A stretch of DNA of 51,775 nt from an uncultured Thiotrichaceae bacterium (GTDB taxonomy: Bacteria > Pseudomonadota > Gammaproteobacteria > Thiotrichales > Thiotrichaceae): positions 1 to 51,775 of the forward strand of contig CALAMO010000034.1 of assembly GCA_937925855.1 (NCBI GenBank). The letters are read 5' to 3'. The notes under the pieces were generated by a model that worked only from the letters and a program-made list of their open reading frames with translations, had not been told where the DNA came from and ran no database searches. Shown in pieces: positions 34,285 to 45,427 of the stretch (its first letter is position 1; every line of letters begins with the position of its first letter). A program made the position numbers and the translations under genes.

Positions 34285-35876
34285 GGCGGCTGCGTCATCT
34301 ATTGGCTGTGCTGCAGTCAGCACCTGTGGCCAATGTGCCGGATATTGAGGTGTCTGGTTTTGCCTTAGATAACCGGCAGATTAAACTGGGCATGGTATTT
34401 GTGGCCTTGCAGGGTACGCAGCAGCACGGTTTGGCCTATGCCGACGCTGCGGTTGCCGCTGGAGCAGTTGCCATACTGTATCAGCCGATGGCAGCAGCTG
34501 AGACGCAAACCGATGATGGTGCCACACATAATATGCAACAACAGCGTCAGTCCATTGTTGAGGATGGAAGCAGTCCACAGTCTCCGGTCTCTGAGGCGGC
34601 AACAGGGGTGCCAATGATCGCCATTGAGGGACTGGCCACTCAGCTGGGAGCATTGGCCGCGGCCTTCTATGAGCACCCCTCACACGCCATTGAAGTGGTG
34701 GGCGTGACGGGCACGGATGGCAAAACCTCGGTGACCCATTTTATTGCTGCGGCTTTGCAGGCGCTGGGGCAGCAGGCTGGTGTCATCGGTACACTGGGTA
34801 TTGGGCGTCCTGCGGCTTTGCAGGTGGCGACGCACACCACACCGGACGCGATTAGCACACAGTCCCATTTGCGCGCTTTAAGCGACACTGGCTTTACTTC
34901 AGTGGCGATGGAGGTTTCCTCCCACGCGCTAGATCAAGGTCGGGTTGTCGGCGTGAACTTTTCGATAGCGGTGCTGACCAATCTGAGTCGCGATCATCTG
35001 GATTATCACATCACCGAACAGGCTTATGCTGACGCTAAACGCAAGCTGTTTTACTGGCCGAATTTGCGTGCCGTAGTGTTGAATCTGGACGATGACTTTG
35101 GGTGTAAACTGGCCGCAGAACTAGCGGTTGGCGCATCATCCTGTGAGGTGCTGGGTTACGGCGTGGGTCGACCTGCTGATTACCCGGCGCATACGGTGGT
35201 GGCGAGTGCGGCGGTCTTTGATCACACTGGGATTCGCGCTCACATTAGCTCCCCTTGGGGTGCCGGTGAGCTGCACGCGCCGGTATTAGGGCGGTTTAAT
35301 CTGGATAACTTGCTGGCGGCACTGGGTGTGCTGCTGTTACAGGGTCATACGCTAGCGGCTGCGCTGGCTGCGCTGGCTCAGGTGCAGACTGTACCTGGGC
35401 GGATGGAGCGTGTTAACAGTGCTCAGCAAGCCAGTGACCTATTGACGGTGGTGGACTATGCGCATACGCCGGGCGCGCTGGGTTCGGTACTAAGTGCAGT
35501 GCGGGCGCACACCTCGCGTGAGCTGACTTGCGTCTTTGGCTGTGGGGGCGATCGTGATGCTGGGAAACGCCCGCTAATGGCGCAGGCGGCAGAGCAGGCG
35601 GCCGACCGAGTGATTGTGACGGATGATAATCCGCGGAATGAAGATCCACAGGGTATTTTTGCGGATATTCGCCGGGGTTTTGCTCGACCTGAGCAGGTGT
35701 GGTTTGAGCATGATCGGGCGCAGGCCATTCGGCGAGCAATACGTAAGGCGGGTGTGGGCGATACGGTGCTGATTGCCGGTAAAGGCCATGAAACCGTGCA
35801 AATCGTGCAGCAGGAGCAACGGCCTTTTGACGACCGGGAACAGGCGCGGCGGGCGTTGCAGGAGTGTGTGGCATGA
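34281..35876 (+). CDS. murE: UDP-MurNAc-tripeptide synthetase (meso-diaminopimelate adding)
   Basis: MurE adds meso-diaminopimelate to UDP-MurNAc-L-Ala-D-Glu. The 531-aa product has the ATP loop GVTGTDGKTS, the mid-domain SSHALDQGR and the DNPRNEDP motif that selects meso-diaminopimelate over lysine. An unusual hydrophilic, Gln/Thr-rich insertion occupies about residues 70-109 in the N-terminal domain, making the protein longer than the common approximately 495. It overlaps ftsI by 4 bp and murF by 4 bp. Confidence 0.96.
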   Translation: MRRLRHLLAVLQSAPVANVPDIEVSGFALDNRQIKLGMVFVALQGTQQHGLAYADAAVAAGAVAILYQPMAAAETQTDDGATHNMQQQRQSIVEDGSSPQSPVSEAATGVPMIAIEGLATQLGALAAAFYEHPSHAIEVVGVTGTDGKTSVTHFIAAALQALGQQAGVIGTLGIGRPAALQVATHTTPDAISTQSHLRALSDTGFTSVAMEVSSHALDQGRVVGVNFSIAVLTNLSRDHLDYHITEQAYADAKRKLFYWPNLRAVVLNLDDDFGCKLAAELAVGASSCEVLGYGVGRPADYPAHTVVASAAVFDHTGIRAHISSPWGAGELHAPVLGRFNLDNLLAALGVLLLQGHTLAAALAALAQVQTVPGRMERVNSAQQASDLLTVVDYAHTPGALGSVLSAVRAHTSRELTCVFGCGGDRDAGKRPLMAQAAEQAADRVIVTDDNPRNEDPQGIFADIRRGFARPEQVWFEHDRAQAIRRAIRKAGVGDTVLIAGKGHETVQIVQQEQRPFDDREQARRALQECVA

Positions 35877-37246
35877 GTTGGCTGTCACTGTTCGAGCTGG
35901 CCGATATGTGTGGAGGTACGCTGCGCAATATTGATGCTGAAAGCGCACAGAGCATGATGCTGGAACGGGTGGAGCGTGATTCGCGCCAAGTACAGCCCGG
36001 TGACTTGTTTGTGGCGCTGCGCGGGGCCTATTTTGACGCGCATGACTTTGTGCCTGCGGTGGTTGGTCGCGCGAGTGCGGTGATGGTCGAACGGCCAGTT
36101 GAGGCGGCGATTTCGCAAGTTGTAGTGGCGGATGTTCGGGCGGCTATGGGGCAGTTGGCGGCGGCATGGCGTAATTGTTTCAGCGGGCCATTGTTGGCAC
36201 TCACCGGTAGCAACGGTAAGACCACGCTGAAGGAAATGCTAACGGCGATTTTATCTGAGGTCGGCGCAACGCACGCTACCCAGGGGAATCTGAATAATGA
36301 CCTGGGTGTGCCGCTGACTTTGTTTGAACTGCGACCGGAGCAGCATGCCTTTGCGGTTGTCGAGATGGGTGCCAACCACTTCGGTGAGATTGATTACCTC
36401 ACCCACTTGGTACAGCCGCAGATTGCAATTCTGAATAATGCCGGGGCTGCCCATCTGGAAGGTTTTGGCGACATCGCTGGGGTGGCGCGGGCAAAAGGTG
36501 AGATTTTTTCTGGTTTGGCGGCTGAGGGTGTCGCGGTATTAAATGCAGATGATACCTACTTTTCCTATTGGCAGAGCCTGAATGCAGCGCGGCGGACGCT
36601 GAGCTTTGGAATGAACAATACCGCCGCAGATGTGTACGGCGTCATGCAACAAAATAATGTGTTAAGGCTGACCTATGCTGCGCAAACGATCGATATTAAC
36701 CTGCCGCTATTAGGGCGCCACAATGCTATGAACGCACTGGCTGCAGCGGCGGCAGTGATGCCGCTGGGACTGAGTCTGGCACTGGTCAAGCAGGGGTTGG
36801 AGCAATTGCAGCCCGTGCCGGGTCGCCTGTGTCCGCTGCGTGGGGCTGCGGGTGAATTAATCATTGATGACACGTATAACGCAAATCCGACATCGACTCG
36901 GGCGGCGCTTGACGTGTTAGCGCAACAACAGGGGCGTAAATTGTTGGTACTGGGGGATATGGGTGAATTGGGGGCGGATGGTGTCGAGCTTCATGCGGAA
37001 GTTGGACGCTATGCCGCTTCTTTGGGGATTGATGCTTTGTACGGTGTGGGCGACTTGAGCGTGCATGCCTGCGATGCGTTTGGGGCTGGTGCGGTCTCTT
37101 GCCATAACATGGATGAGCTGCTGCGAGCCTTAGACACCCTGCAACTCAATGCCGACAACTGCGTGCTGGTGAAAGGTTCGCGTAGCGCAAAAATGGAACG
37201 AGTCGTGCATGCCCTGGCCGTGCCAGTGGAGGCTGTGCCATGTTAG
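35873..37246 (+). CDS. murF: UDP-MurNAc-tripeptide--D-Ala-D-Ala ligase
   Basis: MurF adds the D-Ala-D-Ala dipeptide to the UDP-MurNAc-tripeptide, the last cytoplasmic ligation of the precursor. The 457-aa product carries the N-terminal recognition domain ([17 protein letters not shown]), the ATP loop [12 protein letters not shown] and the [10 protein letters not shown] motif near residue 337. ATG 35873 overlaps the murE stop as ATGA and has GGAG 8 nt upstream; an in-frame ATG at 35864 is less likely. mraY overlaps its end by 7 bp. Confidence 0.96.
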   Translation: MSWLSLFELADMCGGTLRNIDAESAQSMMLERVERDSRQVQPGDLFVALRGAYFDAHDFVPAVVGRASAVMVERPVEAAISQVVVADVRAAMGQLAAAWRNCFSGPLLALTGSNGKTTLKEMLTAILSEVGATHATQGNLNNDLGVPLTLFELRPEQHAFAVVEMGANHFGEIDYLTHLVQPQIAILNNAGAAHLEGFGDIAGVARAKGEIFSGLAAEGVAVLNADDTYFSYWQSLNAARRTLSFGMNNTAADVYGVMQQNNVLRLTYAAQTIDINLPLLGRHNAMNALAAAAAVMPLGLSLALVKQGLEQLQPVPGRLCPLRGAAGELIIDDTYNANPTSTRAALDVLAQQQGRKLLVLGDMGELGADGVELHAEVGRYAASLGIDALYGVGDLSVHACDAFGAGAVSCHNMDELLRALDTLQLNADNCVLVKGSRSAKMERVVHALAVPVEAVPC

Positions 37247-38325
37247 TGCTGTTATTTGAATTTCTCAGTCAGTATATCAGCGCGCTGAATGTGTTCCAGT
37301 ATCTCACTCTGCGCGCCATTATGGGCGTGTTGACTGCGCTATTTATTGCGCTGTGGTTTGGCCCGGCGATGATCACGATGCTGACCCGGCTCAAAATTGG
37401 ACAGTATATTCGCGCAGAAGGGCCTGAAAGTCATCTGGTGAAAGCCGGTACGCCGACTATGGGCGGGGTATTGATTTTGCTAGCGATTGCAGTTTCGACC
37501 TTGCTTTGGGCTGATTTGAGCAATCGCTACACTTGGGTGGTGTTGGGTGTAACGCTGGGCTTTGGCTTAGTGGGGGGCATGGATGATTACCTCAAACTTA
37601 AACGTCAGCAAAGTCTAGGCCTCACCGCGCGCCAAAAGTATATCAGCCTGAGTTTAGTGGGCTTTGCTGCGGCCTGTTATTTATTTGTGAGCGCTCCCAG
37701 CGCAGTAGAAACGACCTTGTATTTGCCCATCTTTAAGGAAGCGCAAATTAATCTGGGCTGGTTATTTATTCCTTGGGTCTATCTGGTGGTCGTCGGGGCG
37801 AGTAATGCGGTTAATTTGACGGATGGCTTGGATGGTTTGGCGATTATGCCAACGATCTTGGTATCTGGTGGCCTTGGGGTTTTTGCCTATGTCAGCGGTC
37901 ATGCGGTGATCGCCGATTATCTCGGGGTGCCGAAGGTCTCTGGGGCGGGCGAAGTGGTGGTGTTTTGTGGTGCCATTTTTGGGGCGGGCCTTGGTTTTCT
38001 CTGGTTTAACACCTATCCCGCTCAGGTGTTTATGGGCGATGTCGGTGCGTTAGCCTTGGGGGCGGCACTGGGTATTGTCGCGGTTGTGGTGCGCCAGGAA
38101 ATAGTACTTGCCATTATGGGTGGGGTGTTTGTACTGGAGACGCTGTCAGTGATTTTGCAGGTCGGCTATTTCAAAGCCAGCGGCGGGAAACGTATTTTTC
38201 GTATGGCGCCGCTGCATCATCACTATGAAAAGAAAGGCTGGGCCGAGCCCAAAGTGATTGTGCGCTTTTGGATAATCACGGTGGTCTTAGTCATGGTGGG
38301 TTTGGCGACCCTGAAAGTGCGTTAG
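37240..38325 (+). CDS. mraY: Phospho-MurNAc-pentapeptide translocase
   Basis: MraY transfers the phospho-MurNAc-pentapeptide to undecaprenyl phosphate, making lipid I at the inner membrane. The 361-aa product has about ten membrane segments. Active-site motifs are [33 protein letters not shown] and the HHHYEKKGW loop. Length and order match the family. The start overlaps murF; murD follows after 50 bp, one of the few real gaps in the cluster. Confidence 0.97.
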   Translation: MLVLLFEFLSQYISALNVFQYLTLRAIMGVLTALFIALWFGPAMITMLTRLKIGQYIRAEGPESHLVKAGTPTMGGVLILLAIAVSTLLWADLSNRYTWVVLGVTLGFGLVGGMDDYLKLKRQQSLGLTARQKYISLSLVGFAAACYLFVSAPSAVETTLYLPIFKEAQINLGWLFIPWVYLVVVGASNAVNLTDGLDGLAIMPTILVSGGLGVFAYVSGHAVIADYLGVPKVSGAGEVVVFCGAIFGAGLGFLWFNTYPAQVFMGDVGALALGAALGIVAVVVRQEIVLAIMGGVFVLETLSVILQVGYFKASGGKRIFRMAPLHHHYEKKGWAEPKVIVRFWIITVVLVMVGLATLKVR

Positions 38326-38375
38326 CGCCAGATTGATTAATCGGAATATTAATAGGAATTTAGGTAGATAGTTTG

Positions 38376-39734
38376 ATGACAACGCTGCCCAACAATCTGG
38401 AACGACTCATCGTTGGCCTTGGTCCAACGGGGTTGTCTGTTGCCCGCTATTTGGGGCGGCAGGGTGCAGCATTTGCCGTGGTGGATAGCCGCCAAAATCC
38501 GCCGGGCTTGGCTGATTTGCAGCATGAATTTCCAGAGGTTCCCTGCCATTTTGGGGATTTCGATGCGCCGCAGTTCGGCTTGGCGCAGCAGCTGATTGTT
38601 AGCCCTGGAGTCTCTGTCATGACGCCACAAATCGCTGCGGCAGCAGCGCGTGGGGCTGAGGTGGTGGGTGATGTTGAGCTGTTTGTGCGGGTGGCACAGG
38701 CGCCGATTGTCGCGATCACCGGTTCCAATGGCAAAAGCAGCGTGACTCAGTTGGTGACTGAGATGGCGCAGGCCGCCGGTTGGCGAGCGTATGCGGTGGG
38801 TAATATCGGTTGGTTTGTGTTAGATGCGCTGCAGGAACCGGTGCCAGATTTATACGTGATGGAACTGTCTAGTTTTCAGCTGGAAACGACACAGTCGCTG
38901 CGGGCACAGGCGGCGGTGGTACTGAACCTGTCTGAAGATCATATGGATCGCTATGCCAGCTTTTCTGATTATATCGCGGCTAAAGCCCGCATTTATCAGC
39001 ACTGTGTGCATGCCGTCTTGAATCGTGATGATGCCGCCGTCATGCGCTTGGGAGCAGCACCCGAGTTTGCGCCAGAGGCCGTGAGCAGCTTTGGTCGACA
39101 GGCTGATCATGATCGTCCCGATGATTTTTGTATGGTAGCTGAAGGTGAGCAGCGCGCTTTGGCGCAGGGCAGCCGCTGTCTGCTACCGGTAGCGGAGATG
39201 CGCCTGCTGGGTGAGCACAACAGTGTGAATGCATTGGCGGCCTTAGCCCTGGGCAGTGCAGTGGGCCTGCCGGAGGCGGCGATGCTGAGTGCGATTCGCA
39301 CGTTCAGCGGTCTGCCCCATCGCACAGAATGGGTGTTTGAGCACAACGGTGTGAACTGGTTTAACGATTCCAAGGGTACCAACGTTGGTGCAACGCTGGC
39401 AGCGTTACAGGGCCTGCCGGGTAAAACCGTGCTGATTGCTGGTGGCCAAGGCAAGGGTGCCGATTTTAGCCCGCTGCGCGCAGCGATTCGCGTACATGCG
39501 CGGGCGGTGATTCTGATCGGGGAAGATGCCACTGCGATTGCACAAATCCTGGTAGGCATTATGCCGCCGCGCTACGCAGAAAGCATGACGGACGCAGTTG
39601 AGTTGGCGCGAGCGCTGGCTGAACCGGGCGATAACGTTTTATTGTCTCCGGCCTGTGCTAGCTTTGATATGTTTGAAAATTACGTCCGGCGTGGCGAAAT
39701 TTTCACCGAAACGGTGCGGAGGTTGGCGGCATGA
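38376..39734 (+). CDS. murD: UDP-MurNAc-L-Ala--D-Glu ligase
   Basis: MurD adds D-glutamate to UDP-MurNAc-L-Ala. The 452-aa product begins with a Rossmann-like domain (LIVGLGPTGLSVARYL), then the ATP loop ITGSNGKSSV, the MELSSFQLE segment and NDSKGTNVGAT. The TTG at 38373 directly before the ATG could also serve as start. AGG at about 38362 is the likely ribosome site. It overlaps ftsW by 4 bp. Confidence 0.95.
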   Translation: MTTLPNNLERLIVGLGPTGLSVARYLGRQGAAFAVVDSRQNPPGLADLQHEFPEVPCHFGDFDAPQFGLAQQLIVSPGVSVMTPQIAAAAARGAEVVGDVELFVRVAQAPIVAITGSNGKSSVTQLVTEMAQAAGWRAYAVGNIGWFVLDALQEPVPDLYVMELSSFQLETTQSLRAQAAVVLNLSEDHMDRYASFSDYIAAKARIYQHCVHAVLNRDDAAVMRLGAAPEFAPEAVSSFGRQADHDRPDDFCMVAEGEQRALAQGSRCLLPVAEMRLLGEHNSVNALAALALGSAVGLPEAAMLSAIRTFSGLPHRTEWVFEHNGVNWFNDSKGTNVGATLAALQGLPGKTVLIAGGQGKGADFSPLRAAIRVHARAVILIGEDATAIAQILVGIMPPRYAESMTDAVELARALAEPGDNVLLSPACASFDMFENYVRRGEIFTETVRRLAA

Positions 39735-40969
39735 GAGCAGATGCTGTGCGCACGACACTTACCTTCGAGACCATAGATTGGTCGCGCTATATTGACCGTG
39801 ATTTGTTATTGGCGCTATTAGCGCTCATCGGAATTGGCGTGGTGATGCTGGGGTCAGCTTCGCTCTGGGTGGCGGAGCGTGATTATGATGATGCTTATCA
39901 TTATTTATACCGGCAGATTGCGTTTGTGGGTCTTGGCGGTTTGTTGGCGCTGGGGATGTATCAGATTCGCCTGAATTTCTGGCAGAGCATGGGGGTGAGG
40001 CTGTTGCCGTTTGTTTTGCTGCTCCTGTTATTGGTGTTGTTACCGGGTATCGGGAAAGAAGTAAACGGCAGTCGGCGCTGGCTGAGTCTGGGCATTATTT
40101 CGATCCAGGTGTCTGAAGTGGTTAAGCTGATCATGATTCTGTATATGGCGGGCTATTTGGTGCGCCACGGCAAGAATCTGGCAACATCGCCGTCGTATCA
40201 GCCGCTGATGATTCCGCTGTTAGTCCTGGGGCTGATGGGTGGACTGTTGATTTTGGAGCCTGATTTTGGTTCGACCGTCATTGTGATCACGGTTGGACTG
40301 GCGATGCTATTTTTGGGCGGTGTAGCCTGGAAGCGCCTTGCTTTATTGTTGGCGGGTGCGCTGGTGGTCATGGTGCCGCTGGCGATGGTGGGGTATCGCG
40401 GTGCCAGGTTGGAGGCCTTCTTAGACCCGTGGGGGCATGAATTAGGTAAGGGTTACCAGACGGTTCATGCACTGATGGCAATTGGTGATGGCGGCTGGTT
40501 TGGTAACGGTTTAGGCGCTGGGGTACAGAAATTGTTTTATCTGCCGGAGGCGCATAACGATTTCATTTTTGCGGTGTTAGCCGAAGAATTTGGCTTTATC
40601 GGCATGGTGATTGTACTGGCGCTGTTTGGCTGGTTGGTGTATCGCGCGTTTGTGATTGGTTTTCGGGCCGATAAACAGGGGCAGCATTTTGGTGCTTATG
40701 TGGCTTATGGCATCGGTTTCTGGATAGGTTTCCAGGTGATTTTACATGTTGGCGTTAATCTTGCAGTTTTACCCCCCAAGGGATTGACGCTGCCGTTGAT
40801 TAGCTATGGAGGCAGTAGCCTACTGATGACACTGGTTGCTATGGCGCTACTTATGCGTGTGCATCGCGACACGCAGATTAGTCTGTTTGGCACGTCGCAT
40901 GCTGGTCAACGCCGCAAAGCAAAGACCATGGTGAAGAGTAAAAAACGTGGGAGGGCGCATGTCAGCTAA
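39731..40969 (+). CDS. ftsW: FtsW, septal peptidoglycan glycosyltransferase
   Basis: FtsW is a SEDS-family glycosyltransferase that polymerises lipid II at the septum with FtsI. The 412-aa product has about ten membrane segments. Conserved features include NGSRRWLSLG, QVSEVVKL, EPDFGSTVI, LPEAHNDFIFAV and the terminal LPLISYGGSSLL. The last 25 residues are very basic and cytoplasmic. It starts with ATGA overlapping murD and overlaps murG by 11 bp. Confidence 0.95.
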   Translation: MRADAVRTTLTFETIDWSRYIDRDLLLALLALIGIGVVMLGSASLWVAERDYDDAYHYLYRQIAFVGLGGLLALGMYQIRLNFWQSMGVRLLPFVLLLLLLVLLPGIGKEVNGSRRWLSLGIISIQVSEVVKLIMILYMAGYLVRHGKNLATSPSYQPLMIPLLVLGLMGGLLILEPDFGSTVIVITVGLAMLFLGGVAWKRLALLLAGALVVMVPLAMVGYRGARLEAFLDPWGHELGKGYQTVHALMAIGDGGWFGNGLGAGVQKLFYLPEAHNDFIFAVLAEEFGFIGMVIVLALFGWLVYRAFVIGFRADKQGQHFGAYVAYGIGFWIGFQVILHVGVNLAVLPPKGLTLPLISYGGSSLLMTLVAMALLMRVHRDTQISLFGTSHAGQRRKAKTMVKSKKRGRAHVS

Positions 40970-42086
40970 GCAACGACAGCGGCCCATCCTGATTACGGCT
41001 GGTGGTACCGGCGGGCATGTTTATCCCGGTTTGGCCGTGGCGCGTGCGCTCATGGCACAGGATATTCCGGTGGTGTGGATGGGTACCCGTGCTGGACTGG
41101 AAGCGCGGGTTATTCCTGAAGCGGGAATTGAGATGGCCTGGCTGACGATTAGCGGTTTGCGTGGTAAAGGTTGGCAGACGCTGCTGGCAGCGCCGTTTAA
41201 ACTGCTGTTGGCGCTGTTGCAATCTGTGAAAATTATGCGCCAGCATCAACCGGCTGCGGTCTTGGGCATGGGGGGCTTTGTTGCCGGGCCGGGTGGCTTA
41301 GTCGCCGCCGTGTTGGGTACGCCTTTGCTCATTCATGAGCAGAATGCGGTGCCGGGGCTGACCAATAAATTATTGGCGCGTTTGAGTCGGCGGGTATTGG
41401 AAGGTTTTCCGGGCACCTTTAGTGCTTTGAAACAGGCCGCTTTCACTGGCAATCCAGTGCGATTAGATATTGCGGGCTTGCCTGCGCCAGCTGAACGTTT
41501 GGCGGCGCGCGCAGCAACGATGGCACCGCTGCGTTTATTGGTACTAGGGGGCAGTCTGGGAGCGGCGGCGCTGAATGAGGTTGTGCCGCAGGCCTTGGCG
41601 CGCTTACCGGTGCGACAACGTCCGCAGGTCAGGCATCAGGCCGGTAGCCGTAATATTGAACGGGCTAAACAACACTACAGTGAGTCGGCAATAGAGGCCG
41701 ACGTAACCGCTTTCATAGTGGATATGGCTGAGGCCTATGGATGGGCCGACTTAATTATATGCCGCGCGGGCGCGCTGACGATTGCTGAAGTCGCAGCGGC
41801 CGGTGTGGCGTCTATTTTGGTACCGTTTCCTTATGCGGTGGACGATCATCAAACGGCCAATGGGGCTTATTTGGTGGATAATGGGGCGGCATTAATGGTG
41901 CAACAACGTGCTTTAAACGCGACGCAGTTGGCAGAGCTCATGCAGGAACTGTGCGCACAGCGTGAGCGCCTGCTGGCGATGGGCACAGCTGCGCGCGCGT
42001 TGGCTAAACCGGATGCTACGCTGAGAGTGGCGGCGCTTTGTGCTGAATATGCAGGATATGACTTTGATAAAGGGCGGCGAGCATGA
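40959..42086 (+). CDS. murG: UDP-GlcNAc:lipid I GlcNAc transferase
   Basis: MurG adds GlcNAc to lipid I, forming lipid II, at the inner face of the membrane. The 375-aa product has the N-terminal loop [14 protein letters not shown], the second loop HEQNAVPG, and the donor-site segments [11 protein letters not shown] and [11 protein letters not shown] with the DDHQTANG motif. ATG 40959 has GGGAGG 4-5 nt upstream. An in-frame GTG at 40947 is less likely because it overlaps that ribosome site. murC overlaps by 4 bp. Confidence 0.96.
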   Translation: MSAKQRQRPILITAGGTGGHVYPGLAVARALMAQDIPVVWMGTRAGLEARVIPEAGIEMAWLTISGLRGKGWQTLLAAPFKLLLALLQSVKIMRQHQPAAVLGMGGFVAGPGGLVAAVLGTPLLIHEQNAVPGLTNKLLARLSRRVLEGFPGTFSALKQAAFTGNPVRLDIAGLPAPAERLAARAATMAPLRLLVLGGSLGAAALNEVVPQALARLPVRQRPQVRHQAGSRNIERAKQHYSESAIEADVTAFIVDMAEAYGWADLIICRAGALTIAEVAAAGVASILVPFPYAVDDHQTANGAYLVDNGAALMVQQRALNATQLAELMQELCAQRERLLAMGTAARALAKPDATLRVAALCAEYAGYDFDKGRRA

Positions 42087-43516
42087 TGCGAGCAGGTAAT
42101 GATCATTTGGCCCGGAAGCGGATTAAGCAGCTGCATTTCATTGGTGTTGGTGGTGCAGGCATGGGCGGTATTGCGGAGGTTGTCGCTAACCTGGGTTATG
42201 AAGTCACCGGTTCTGACCTGATCGAGAATGCCATGACGCAGCGCTTGCAGGACCAAGGCGTGCAGGTTTTTAAAGGGCATGCGGCCACCCAGATTAGGGG
42301 TGCGGATGTCATTGTGGTCTCGACCGCGATTGATGAGAGTAATCCAGAGATTCAGGCGGCGCGTGAGCAGCGTATGCCGATTATCAAGCGGGCGGAAATG
42401 CTGGCTGAGCTTATGCGTTTTCGTCATGGAATTGCGGTCGCTGGCACGCACGGTAAGACAACAACAACCAGCCTTACCACCAGTTTGCTGTTAGAGGGCG
42501 GGCTGGATCCCACCTATGTGATTGGCGGTAAGTTATTAAGCTCGGCACGCAACTCTAAGCTGGGTGAGGGCGAGTATTTGGTGGCTGAGGCGGATGAAAG
42601 TGACGCCTCGTTCTTATATTTGCAGCCGATGATTTCGATTGTAACCAATATCGATGCGGATCATTTGTCCACTTACGACGGTGATTTTAGCAAGCTGAAA
42701 AATACCTTCGTGGATTTCCTGCACAACCTGCCGTTTTATGGCTTGGCGGTGCTGTGTACGGACGATGAGAACGTGCGTTCTATCCTACAGGATGTCAATC
42801 GTCCGGTGATTACCTACGGTATTGAGTACCCCGCTGATATTCGTGCAAGCAATGTGCGTTATGACGGTTCACAGAGTCATTTTCGCCTGGAGTTTGCACA
42901 GCATAACCGTAGTCTAGAGCTGACCTTAAATCTGCCAGGTGAACATAATGTGCTGAACGCGCTGGCCGCGATTGCGGTTGCGGCCGAGCTGGATGTAAGT
43001 GATGAGTCCATTGTGAAAGCGCTGCGTGAATTTGAAGGAATCGGGCGTCGGTTTCAGCTGCAAGGTGAAATTGATTTTGGGCGGGGCAAGGTGCTGCTGG
43101 TCGATGATTATGGGCATCACCCAACCGAGATGGCAGCGACGCTACAAGCCGCGCGTAGTGCTTGGCCGAATCGGCGCTTGTTGCAGGTCTTTCAGCCACA
43201 TCGCTATACCCGCACCCGCGACTTGTTTGAAGACTTTGCTCAGGTGTTGTCCGAAGTTGATGTGTTGGTGTTGATGGATGTTTATGCCGCGAATGAAGAT
43301 CCGATTGCCGGAGCGGATGGGCGGGCGCTGGCGCGTGCGATTCGAGTGCGTGGCAAAGTCGATCCGATTTTTGTGGCGGAAGTGGAAGATGTCCCGGCAG
43401 TATTGCGAAATATTGTGCAGGACGGTGATGTTGTCCTCACACAGGGCGCAGGCAGCGTAGGTAGTCTGGCCGCCAGTTTACCGGAAGAACTCGCGGTGAA
43501 TGGGGGGGCTTCATGA
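42083..43516 (+). CDS. murC: UDP-MurNAc--L-alanine ligase
   Basis: MurC adds L-Ala to UDP-MurNAc, the first step of the peptide stem. The 477-aa product starts with the UDP-binding [16 protein letters not shown], followed by the ATP loop [13 protein letters not shown], the [10 protein letters not shown] motif and DDYGHHPTE. It begins with two ATG codons and overlaps both murG and ddl by 4 bp. Confidence 0.97.
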   Translation: MMRAGNDHLARKRIKQLHFIGVGGAGMGGIAEVVANLGYEVTGSDLIENAMTQRLQDQGVQVFKGHAATQIRGADVIVVSTAIDESNPEIQAAREQRMPIIKRAEMLAELMRFRHGIAVAGTHGKTTTTSLTTSLLLEGGLDPTYVIGGKLLSSARNSKLGEGEYLVAEADESDASFLYLQPMISIVTNIDADHLSTYDGDFSKLKNTFVDFLHNLPFYGLAVLCTDDENVRSILQDVNRPVITYGIEYPADIRASNVRYDGSQSHFRLEFAQHNRSLELTLNLPGEHNVLNALAAIAVAAELDVSDESIVKALREFEGIGRRFQLQGEIDFGRGKVLLVDDYGHHPTEMAATLQAARSAWPNRRLLQVFQPHRYTRTRDLFEDFAQVLSEVDVLVLMDVYAANEDPIAGADGRALARAIRVRGKVDPIFVAEVEDVPAVLRNIVQDGDVVLTQGAGSVGSLAASLPEELAVNGGAS

Positions 43517-44457
43517 GTGCGGATATGAGGCGTTTTGGCCGGGTAGCAGTGTTGTATGGTGGTTTGACAGCTGAACGTGAGGTGTCACTTAATAGTGGTG
43601 CTGCGGTGCTCCAGGGTTTGTTAGCTGCGGGTGTGGATGCGCATGGCATTGATGTCGGTGCAGACATTATCAGCGTTTTACAACAGGGGCGTTTTGACCG
43701 CGTCTTTAATATTTTGCATGGCCGCATGGGTGAAGACGGTGTGATCCAAGGCGCGCTGGAGCTCATGGGTTTGCCTTATACCGGTTGTGGGGTGATGGCC
43801 TCAGCCGTTTGTATGGATAAGCTGGCCAGTAAGCGCATTTGGCAGGGTGCTGGTTTGCCTACACCTGCCTACAGGGTACTGACGGCGGAGACAGATTTTG
43901 CCGAGGTGGTGGCTGAGCTGGGTCTGCCTTTAGTGGTGAAGCCGGTGGGTGAGGGTTCCAGTGTAGGGCTGAGCAAGGTCAAGCACGCCGAGCAGTTAGC
44001 GTCCGCATACCAGCAGGCTGCGCAGTGTGATACCACCGTGCTCGCCGAGCAGTGGATCAACGGTGCTGAGTACACTGTCTCTGTAATAGACGGTGAAGTT
44101 TTACCAGCCATTCGGATAGAGCCAGCGGGTGAGCTTTATGATTATACAGCTAAATACCTGTCGGATGATACGCAGTACCATTGCCCCTGTGGTTTAAGTG
44201 TGGCCGATGAGCAGGCCATACAGCAGCTAGCGTTGCAGGCTTTTCAGGTATTGAATGGCCGTAGCTGGGGGCGGGTTGACTTAATGCGCGGTGCGGATGG
44301 ATGTAATTGGCTGATTGAAGTGAATACTAATCCGGGGATGACGGATCACAGCCTAACGCCGAAAGCAGCGGCGGCAGTGGGTATGAGCTTTAGCGCTTTG
44401 GTCGTGCGTATTTTGGAGACGACCTTGTCTGACTCAGTGGCGGAGGTGTCGGCCTGA
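43513..44457 (+). CDS. ddlB: D-alanine--D-alanine ligase, DdlB type
   Basis: Ddl joins two D-Ala molecules for use by MurF. The 314-aa ATP-grasp enzyme has [17 protein letters not shown], the [13 protein letters not shown] segment, [11 protein letters not shown] and the final substrate site [12 protein letters not shown]. Length matches the DdlB form found inside the division cluster. It overlaps murC by 4 bp and shares one base with the ftsQ start (TGATG). Confidence 0.96.
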   Translation: MSADMRRFGRVAVLYGGLTAEREVSLNSGAAVLQGLLAAGVDAHGIDVGADIISVLQQGRFDRVFNILHGRMGEDGVIQGALELMGLPYTGCGVMASAVCMDKLASKRIWQGAGLPTPAYRVLTAETDFAEVVAELGLPLVVKPVGEGSSVGLSKVKHAEQLASAYQQAAQCDTTVLAEQWINGAEYTVSVIDGEVLPAIRIEPAGELYDYTAKYLSDDTQYHCPCGLSVADEQAIQQLALQAFQVLNGRSWGRVDLMRGADGCNWLIEVNTNPGMTDHSLTPKAAAAVGMSFSALVVRILETTLSDSVAEVSA

Positions 44458-45425
44458 TGGCTACCCAGCAGCCGCCCCGCAGGACAGCGGCGCGTAAAGT
44501 GGCGACGGTGACTCAGTCGAAGGCAAGTACTAAAACACGTACTAAAGCCCGTAAGTCGCCCGCAGTCCGTCCGTTGAACAAGGCTGCTAAAACCAAGCAG
44601 CCCATGACTAAACGTGCCGTGTTTCGCCGTCAGACGAAAGCACGACGCCAGCCGCTGTGGGTCACGCTAACGCCACGCACGCTGAGCGCTTTAATGGGTG
44701 TTGCGCTGCTGCTAGTGTTTGGGGGCGCGCTCCTGTGGTTAACGGCATGGCTGAGTAATCCTGCGAACCTGTCGATACAGCGTGTTGACTGGCAGAGCGA
44801 GTTTCGTTATCTGGATCGAAACGAGTTACAGGCGCTGATTGAGCCATATGTGCAAACCAATCTGTATCTGCTGGACGAGGTAAAGCTTGAGGTTGAGCTG
44901 GAAAGTCATCCCTGGATTCGTGCGGTGAGTTTGCGCAAGGCCTGGCCAAATGAGCTGCTGTTAAACGTGGAAGAGCAGTTGCCAATCGCCTTTTGGGGCG
45001 AGAATCGGCTGCTGAATCAGTTTGGAGAGACTTTTGTGGCGGAACTGCCGGAAAAACTAGGCGAGTTTCCGCTGATTTACAGCCCTAAAAACAATGGCCG
45101 TGAGATGGCAGAGCGTTTTATCGCGCTGGCGCGTTCCATGAGTAGTGTGGGTTTAAAAATTGCTGAATTGACCGAAGACGAAAGCGGTGCATGGTCCATG
45201 AAGCTGGATGAAGGTCAGGATGTAGTGATTGGGCGCAAAGAACAGGAAAAACGTATCGAGCGTTTCAGAGTGGGGTATACGCAGGCGTTGCGGTCGCGGT
45301 TTAGCGACATTCGCAGCGTGGATCTGCGTTATACCAATGGTTTTGCAATTGAATGGAAGCGTGGCTCGAAAGGAGCCGGAGCGGTCAGTTCCCTGGGGCA
45401 GACTCTGGGAAATCGCGGGAGCTAA
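44457..45425 (+). CDS. ftsQ: Cell division protein FtsQ
   Basis: FtsQ is a bitopic divisome protein that scaffolds FtsB and FtsL. The 322-aa product has a long, strongly basic cytoplasmic tail of about 70 residues rich in Lys, Arg, Thr and Ala, a membrane helix at about 78-98, a POTRA domain starting SIQRVDWQSEFRYLD with HPWIRAVSLRKAWP, and the FtsQ beta domain. The tail is longer than in E. coli and could bind DNA or phospholipid; that is speculation. Confidence 0.93.
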   Translation: MATQQPPRRTAARKVATVTQSKASTKTRTKARKSPAVRPLNKAAKTKQPMTKRAVFRRQTKARRQPLWVTLTPRTLSALMGVALLLVFGGALLWLTAWLSNPANLSIQRVDWQSEFRYLDRNELQALIEPYVQTNLYLLDEVKLEVELESHPWIRAVSLRKAWPNELLLNVEEQLPIAFWGENRLLNQFGETFVAELPEKLGEFPLIYSPKNNGREMAERFIALARSMSSVGLKIAELTEDESGAWSMKLDEGQDVVIGRKEQEKRIERFRVGYTQALRSRFSDIRSVDLRYTNGFAIEWKRGSKGAGAVSSLGQTLGNRGS

Positions 45426-45427
45426 AT

